A stretch of 64,000 nucleotides of DNA from Maratus speciosus. Taxonomy: Eukaryota; Arthropoda; Arachnida; Araneae; Salticidae. The translations under genes were made by a program, and so were the position numbers. Each line of letters begins with the position of its first letter. Within the stretch, counting starts at the first letter, position 1. The notes below the pieces were generated by a model. The model was not told the DNA's origin. It made no database searches and saw only the letters and a list, made by a program, of their open reading frames with translations. Location of the stretch: positions 525,083,451 through 525,147,450 of the forward strand of contig OZ010795.1 of assembly GCA_963932465.1 (NCBI GenBank). The letters are read 5' to 3'. Below are positions 58,205 to 64,000 of the stretch, in pieces.

Positions 58205-58362
58205 TCTTTTAGGTAGCTTTCTTTACAAAAAAGCTACCTATTGCAGCCATTCGGAGGAAAGCGATTTCAAAAAATTTTGGTATATTTTCATCGATCATGA
58301 CCCCCAGACCCCGAAACCACCCTCCGTTCAAAATTGATATATATATATATATATATATATAT
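58205..58362 (+). repeat. TTTTAGGTAGCTTTC repeat, copy B, plus (TA)n
   Basis: AGGTAGCTTTC pairs with AAAGCTACCT about ten bases on, forming a hairpin. The C-rich end and following (TA)n (58,338-58,362) lead into the satellite. GAAAGCTACCTC at about 60,667 is an inverted match to the start, so the satellite may be the interior of one element (58,205-60,680). Confidence 0.65.
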
Positions 58363-58389
58363 CTGACCTATGTCACACTGTAACTCCCG

Positions 58390-60475
58390 TAATTATGAAC
58401 CGATTTCGATGTAATTCGGTGTGTACATAGTACATACGAATGTCTCGACCGAGTTCGTTGGCCAGCTTCATCCGCCGTTTTGTTTCAAAATGGCGGCCAT
58501 TTAAAATTTTTAAAAAAATTTAAAACTTGAAATGTGGTACCGAAAAATTAAAAATGGAAAAATATTTTTTTCTTATGTATTTGACCTTTATACAAAGATT
58601 CCGGAGCAGTTTTTGTTTCGTCTATATCTTAAAAAATGGCTGAGTTATAGCATTTTGAATTTCTAGCGTGGCTGACATTTTGAAACGTCCTGAATTTTGT
58701 CACGCGATAAAAGGCGTATTTATGAACCGATTTGGATGTAATTCGGTGTGTACATAGTACATACCAATCTCTCGACCGAGTTTGTTGGCCAGTTTCATCC
58801 GCCATTTTGTTTCAAAATGGCGGCCATTTAAATTTTTTTTAAAAATTTAAAATTTGAAATGTGGTGCCAAAAAATTGAAAATGGAAAAATATTTTTTTCT
58901 TATGTATTTGACCTTTATACAAAGATTTCGGAGCAGTTTTTGTTTCGTCTATATCTTAAAAAATGGCTGAGTTATAGCATTTTGAATTTCTAGCGTGGCT
59001 GACATTTTCAAAACATCCTGAATTTTGTCACGCGATAAAAGGCGTATTTATGAACCGATTTGGATGTAACTTCGTTTATACATAGTACATACCAATGTCT
59101 CGACCGGGTTCGTTGGCCAGCTTCAACCGCCATCTTGTTTAAAAATGGCGGCCATTTAAATTTTTAAGAAAAATTTAAATTTGAAATGTGGTACCAAAAA
59201 TTGAAAATTGAAAAAAATATTTTCTTCTTATGTGTTTGACCTTGATAAAAAGATTCGGGAGCAGTTTTTGTTTCGTCTATATCTTAAGAAATGGCTGAGT
59301 TATAGCATTTTGAATTTCTAGCGTGGCTGACATTTTGAAACGTCCTGATTTTTCTCACGTAATAACAGGCGTATTTATGAACCGACTTGGATGTACCTTG
59401 GTGTGTACATAGTACATACAAATATCTCGACCGAGTTCGTTGGCCAGCTTCATCTGCCATCTTGTTTCAAATTGGCGGCCATTTAAAAAAATAAAAAAAT
59501 AAAATAATTTAAATGAGATACCAAAAGATTGGAAAATGAAAAAGATTTTTTTTGTATGTGTTTGACCTTAACACAAAGATTCCGGAACAGTTTTTCTTTC
59601 GTCTGTATCTAAAAAAAAAATGGCTGAGTAACAGCATTTTGAATTTCTCTTGTGGCTGACATTTTAAAACGACCTGATTTTTGTCACGCGATAACAGGCG
59701 TATTTATGAACCTATTTGGATGTAACTTGGTCTGTACATAGTACATACCAATGTCTCGACCGAGTTCGTTAGCCAGCTTCATTCGCCATCTTGTTTCAAA
59801 AGGGTTGCCATTTAAAAAAAATTAAATTTAAAATTCAAAATGAGGTATTAAAAAATTGGAAAATGAAAAAGATTTTTTTTTATGTGTTTGGCCTTGATAC
59901 AAAGATTCCGGAGCAGTTTTTGTTTCTGAAAATTTGTTCTTTTGTTGATATCTTAAAAAATGGTTGATTTATAGCACTTTGAATTTCTAGCATGGCTAAC
60001 ATTTTGAAACGATCTTGTATTTGTCACGCGATAACACACGTATTCGCCTATTTCGATGTAAGAAGGCATGTGGATAGTATACATCAACACCTCGACCAAG
60101 TTCGCTGGCCAGATTCATCAGCCATCTTGTTTGAAAATGGCGGCCATTAAATTAAAATATATATATATTTAAAGTGAGGTGCAAAAAAATTAGAAATTGA
60201 AAAAGGTTTCTTTCTTAAGTATTTGAACTTGATATAAGTATTCAGGAGCATTTTTTGTTTATTTTTACCTTAAAAAATGGCTCAGATATAGCAGTTTCAA
60301 TTTCTATTGTGGGTGACATTTTGAAAAATCTGATTTTTTGCATGCGACAGCACTCCTATATATTAACCGATTCCGATGTGAGTGAGCATGTGCACAGCAA
60401 TTACTAAGGTCTCGACCAAGTTCACTGCTTAGCCACATCCACCATGTTGTCTTAAAATGACAGGCACTTTAAGAA
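58390..60475 (+). repeat. ~325-bp satellite, about 6.5 units
   Basis: The ATGAACCGATTT-GATGTAA landmark recurs at about 58,394, 58,713, 59,049, 59,370, 59,708, 60,043 and 60,358, giving 315-338-bp steps. Each unit also has TCTCGACCGAGTTCGTTGGC and, in most, AAAATGGCGGCCATTT. The left units are closely alike and the right ones increasingly diverged. No open frame is maintained across units. Confidence 0.88.
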
Positions 60476-60703
60476 ATTGCCGAATTTGGCAGCCAAATAT
60501 AAGTTACTTTAAAGAAAAGCAGCTTGGATAAAGCTGACTAATTTCGCGAAATTCTCATTCATTATATTGATAAAAATTAGTATTGAATCTCCTATATTCG
60601 GTTTCCACTAAATTGAGCTTCGTGTGTTTGCATGATATCAGTTGGCTTTTTTTAAATAAGGATTATGAAAGCTACCTCTTCCTCCCGGCACTGGCCGGAA
60701 GGA

Positions 60704-60971
60704 CTTTTATTTTTCGAGTGGTAAATTAAAACGGTGCTACTTGGTTATCCCATCGACCAAAAATCTGGCAATCATAATAATATGAACACTTTAGAGGCCG
60801 ATAGCTGTAACGCCCTCAAGGAGTAAAAAGGGCGTAGCTAAGAAATAGATTTTTTATCATACATATGTACACTTTCGAATATTGAAAATTAACATTCTTT
60901 TAGCATTCTTTTATTTTTCGAGTCGTAAATTAAAACGGTGCTACTTGGGTATCCCATCGACCAAAAATCTG
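60704..60971 (+). repeat. 64-bp direct repeats bracketing a transplanted array patch
   Basis: CTTTTATTTTTCGAGT...CGACCAAAAATCTG occurs at 60,704-60,767 and 60,908-60,971. Between them, 60,768-60,907 is about 95% identical to about 53,837-53,965 of the tandem array, including AACACTTTAGAGGCC and AGTAAAAAGGGCG. Confidence 0.82.
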
Positions 60972-61670
60972 TCGCGAAACTATTAGATTAAATGCCAATA
61001 ATGGGTGATCGTAAATGTCACATTCACTTGACTTTAAGGAAGTTACACATGTTCACGCCATCAAGTGAATTTTATTTCGACGTTTTATTTGCATTTTTAG
61101 TAATGTTATACTAATTTATTTGTTCTTTTGTTATTTAAAATAAAAAAATATGTCAATTTGTATAATTTGGCTATTTATATAATTTGGCGAAATTGGTCGA
61201 CGGGAGAAGTAATAACATTTAAAACGTTGCTTTGAAGTGGAAATTAAATCTCCTGATTTGTTGCATTGTCACATACGGGTTTGGCGTGATTTTTTTTTTT
61301 TTACGAATTTGGCGAAAACCTCGTTTTCAAATATCTGTAACATATGTATTTTTAAATTATTTTCTGTTATTTTAAAATGAAACAACAATAAATAAAAAAA
61401 ATAATTAATAACTATAGAACAAAACAATTTATAACTTTTTTTGTAAATAAAAAGAAAATAAATTCGAATAAAATTTTTTAATAAATAAGCAACAATAGCC
61501 GGGTTACCATGTCAGGCAAAATAACGCCATTTTGGGGCCAATTAGGAACCCCGTTGAATATATAACATCTGTGTCTAATATTTTTCTTTTTGTTTCGTTT
61601 AAAAAAAGAATGAAGTCAAAGCCATTTATTTTAAAGGTTTCAATTTTAAATGAAAGTGTTGTATTAAATA

Positions 61671-62088
61671 AAATGATAATGAAATACAAATTGAATTCTG
61701 AATAAAAGTAACATGATGCATTTCTTAGCATACATTTAAGGGAGGCCAAACTCGTCGCCAAATTAATTTAAAATAACCTTTTCTAAAATATGACAAAAAA
61801 ATATCTGTTATGATTAAAATTTGAGTTGCCATCATTAGAAAAAACGTATTTAAAATTAGAAAAAAAATAATATTTCGAAAACTAATTCTAATTTTAAAAA
61901 TTTAATATCAGTTTTGAAATCTGTGGATCTATACGGATTTTTAGTGTTAATTTCATCGTAATGTATTCCATATTTTAGGAGAAATCGCCGTGAAACGTAA
62001 TCAGTTGTTTAATCAGTCGTTTCATAGAATCGTTACATAAATTCGTTTCAATTCGATTCATTAGGATTTTATATATATAGGGTAGATA
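61671..62088 (+). repeat. 418-bp tail duplication, copy 1
   Basis: Ends GGATTTTATATATATAGGG plus TAGATA. Nearly identical to 62,089-62,506. Confidence 0.9.
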
Positions 62089-62506
62089 AAATGATAATGA
62101 AATACAAATTGAATTCTGAATAAAAGTAACATGATGCATTTCTTAGCATACATTTAAGGGAGGCCAAACTCGTCGCCAAATTAATTTAAAATAATCTTTT
62201 CTAAAATATGAAAAAAAAATATCTGTTATGATTAAAATTTGAGTTGCCATCACTAGAAAAAATGTATTTAAAATTAGAAAAAAATTAATATTTCGAAAAC
62301 TAATTCTAATTTTAAAATTCTAATACCAGTTTTGAGATCTGTGGATCAATACGGATTTTTGGTGTTAATTTCATCGTAAAGTATTCCATATTTTAGGAGA
62401 AATCGCCGTGAAACGTAATCAGTTGTTTAATCAGTCGTTTCATAGAATCGTTACATAAATTCGTTTCAATTCGATTCATTAGGATTTTATATATATAGGG
62501 TAGATA
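62089..62506 (+). repeat. 418-bp tail duplication, copy 2
   Basis: Begins AAATGATAATGAAATACAAA directly after the first TAGATA end and closes with the same end at 62,506. Only a handful of differences from copy 1, so the duplication is recent. Confidence 0.9.
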
Positions 62507-62511
62507 AGTAT

Positions 62512-62955
62512 ATATATTTCCAATTATACAATATATCTCACTCTTTCAGAATATGTGTCGTGACACTTTCTTTCACTAAGCCTTTCAATTATTAAATAGT
62601 TATTTCACTTTTGTTAAGATTTTGAAGTGTTGATCTGAATTTTAAAATGTAACGCATCTAATTAAAATCATTAAATTAGCAATCATAATATTGGGAGCTT
62701 TTAGGAGGCCGATATCTGATATTCCATCAGAGCATACATAGGGTACTATCCGCCCATTCTATGCAGCTGAAGTCAATAAAGCCACAAATACAGAATATTT
62801 TCGCTAAAAAGTAGATTTTCTAATAAACATTTTGAAAAATTGAAAAAAAAAATCCTATTTGTTTAAAACAAAATACATTTTTATCATAGAAATATTCCTT
62901 TCTATAAAAATTAAATAAACATATACAAAAATATAAATATAAGATACAGTTAGTA
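62512..62955 (+). repeat. Outlying unit of the 0.7-0.9-kb array
   Basis: GAATATGTGTCGTGACAC, TTTCAATTATTAAATAGTTA and the TTAAATTAGCAATCATAATA block place it in the array ending at about 56,960. It is the part displaced by the 5.5-kb insertion. Confidence 0.75.
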
Positions 62956-63589
62956 ACTGCTTTTAATGTATCTAATTTATGTAACTCATGTTTTCAAATA
63001 AAGCAGAATGAAACATGTTGGTAAACTTTTATAAACATGTCAACTTCTTCTTGTTTAAAACATTAGATAAAATATATATTTATTAAATTTATATTTATTT
63101 ATTCCATTTATATTTATTTTTTCATAAACTTCGTGAAATTTAAATAAAGTATTTTTTTATCGACTATTCTTGACTTGGAGTTTTAGAGATGTATGATCTT
63201 TTTCTCATTTTTGTTCAATAGAACTCTTGTAATCTTTTTTCCTTTTAATTTGAGTTCCAAATCTTTCAAAATTTTTTCACTGGATACGTCAAATGAATAA
63301 TATTGGAGAGAAATCCATTTAATTCGAGAAATATTTTTAATTATACAGGATTCACACTTTTATTCGTTTTTAATGTTTAAAACTTTTTAATGAATTTTTA
63401 ATGTTTTAATGAAAAAAAAGTAGATTAAATTCTCGATGCATAACAGAAAAATTACGGAAAATTATTCTTAAATAAGAATGAAATACTGAAAAGAATTGAT
63501 TTCTCTTTTTCTTATTATAAAGAGAGCAAAACTGCGGTTTAAGTGAATTCACAAAAGTAGTAGTATTTAGGTGTTTAAAGATTTTATGG
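62956..63589. other. AT-rich stretch, no gene seen
   Basis: Non-coding A/T-rich DNA. Confidence 0.5.
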
Positions 63590-63960
63590 TTATCTACATA
63601 AAAGGTAAAAAAGGAACTATTATAAGATCACTGCTGTGTCTGTCTGTCATAGCCATTTTACTTACAAACTATGGAATGTGGAATGTTCAAATTGACTGAA
63701 GTAACAAAGGCTATTGACGCACATATTTATCGATTATTAACCGTTCACAAATATATTTAGGGAAAATGTAGAGGATCTAATTATTTTACTTAAAAAAGAA
63801 TCGTTTCTTTGTACATCGTGTGGGATATCTTAAAAAAGCTTTCATAACGCCGAAATCAAAAATTTATTCCATTTATAGTACATTCATTTTAGTGACACTT
63901 TTTACAAATAGCGGAAATATTAGTACAAAGATGGCACTGGTGTTAGTTAGAGTATGTTGT
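63590..63960 (+). repeat. Dispersed repeat, copy B (TGTCTGTCTGTC family)
   Basis: Collinear with 2385-2760: AAGATCACTGCTGTGTCTGT, ACAAACTATGGAATGTGG and the AAATATATTTAGGGAAAATG block. No coding potential. Confidence 0.65.
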
Positions 63961-64000
63961 TTAACATACTAAAAGTCCCCATCGATCCAATATAAGCTTT

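Larger units (their letters stand above)
56990..62506 (+). mobile_element. 5.5-kb ACTAGGGGGC-headed composite insertion
   Basis: The head ACTAGGGGGCACTGCCCCC at 56,990 and the tail GGATTTTATATATATAGGGTAG at about 62,484-62,506 match the ends of the 1.9-kb element at 38,241-40,152. It interrupts a unit of the 53.75-kb array, which resumes after it, with TATATATA-rich sequence on both sides. Inside are a TTAA MITE, a dispersed repeat, a poly(T), a ~325-bp satellite, a patch from the neighbouring array and a duplicated tail. No coding region. Confidence 0.7.

Noticed and set aside
1..64000. Host protein-coding gene
   Set aside because: I looked through all longer frames for conserved non-transposon domains and found none. 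Short exons of a gene with large introns could still be missed by eye.

Overview
This window is an AT-rich, gene-poor eukaryotic sequence (roughly 70% A+T by eye) made almost entirely of transposable elements, tandem arrays and simple repeats. The mix of a Copia LTR element, a Penelope-like element with GIY-YIG, mariner, Tc1 and pogo DNA transposons, piggyBac-type TTAA MITEs and poly(A)/poly(T) tracts of 32-51 nt suggests an arthropod nuclear genome. A chelicerate is my guess, but nothing here proves it. I found no host protein-coding gene, no rRNA gene, no CRISPR array and no bacterial-style operon. Every recognisable protein belongs to a mobile element, and most are broken.

Layout. 1-5.5 kb: duplicated element tails, two TTAA-flanked MITEs, a 1.2-kb element with long inverted repeats and a further MITE. 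5.86-16.8 kb: a three-level nest. A Tc1-like transposase gene on the minus strand is split by a 10.06-kb Copia element (two 547-bp LTRs, 5-bp target duplication). The Copia 5' leader is in turn split by a 3.5-kb element that begins ACTAG plus a GC-rich hairpin and carries a 306-bp satellite. 17-20.7 kb: AT-rich DNA, a TTAA-flanked inverted-repeat element and a small TA-flanked MITE. 20,995-22,662: a 1,668-bp GC-rich block between perfect 13-bp direct repeats, which I could not identify. 24.45-27.1 kb: a mariner relic split by a MITE, then a degenerate ~95-bp array split by another MITE. 27.2-29.1 kb: an element with ~200-bp terminal inverted repeats. 31.4-33.4 kb: a TA-flanked DNA transposon encoding the C-terminus of a pogo/jerky-type DDE transposase plus a broken zinc finger. 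33.9-40.2 kb: MITEs, tandem repeats and a 1.9-kb ACTAGGGGGC-headed element. 40.55-41.55 kb: a 5'-truncated Penelope-like element flanked by inverted copies of its own 3' end, one of which keeps a hammerhead-ribozyme-like core. 42.2-43.1 kb: a pogo/Tigger relic. 45-53.7 kb: mainly AT-rich DNA with dispersed repeats. 53.75-62.95 kb: a tandem array of ~0.7-0.9-kb units interrupted by a 5.5-kb ACTAGGGGGC-headed composite, which itself holds a TTAA MITE, a ~325-bp satellite and a perfectly phased 418-bp duplication of its own tail.

The genes do not form a pathway. Their interplay is one of nested insertion, and the insertions give a relative time order. The observations most worth following are the unexplained GC-rich retrocopy-like block, the ACTAG-headed families with satellite interiors and duplicated tails, and the Penelope-like element in which only one of two inverted ends keeps the ribozyme core.
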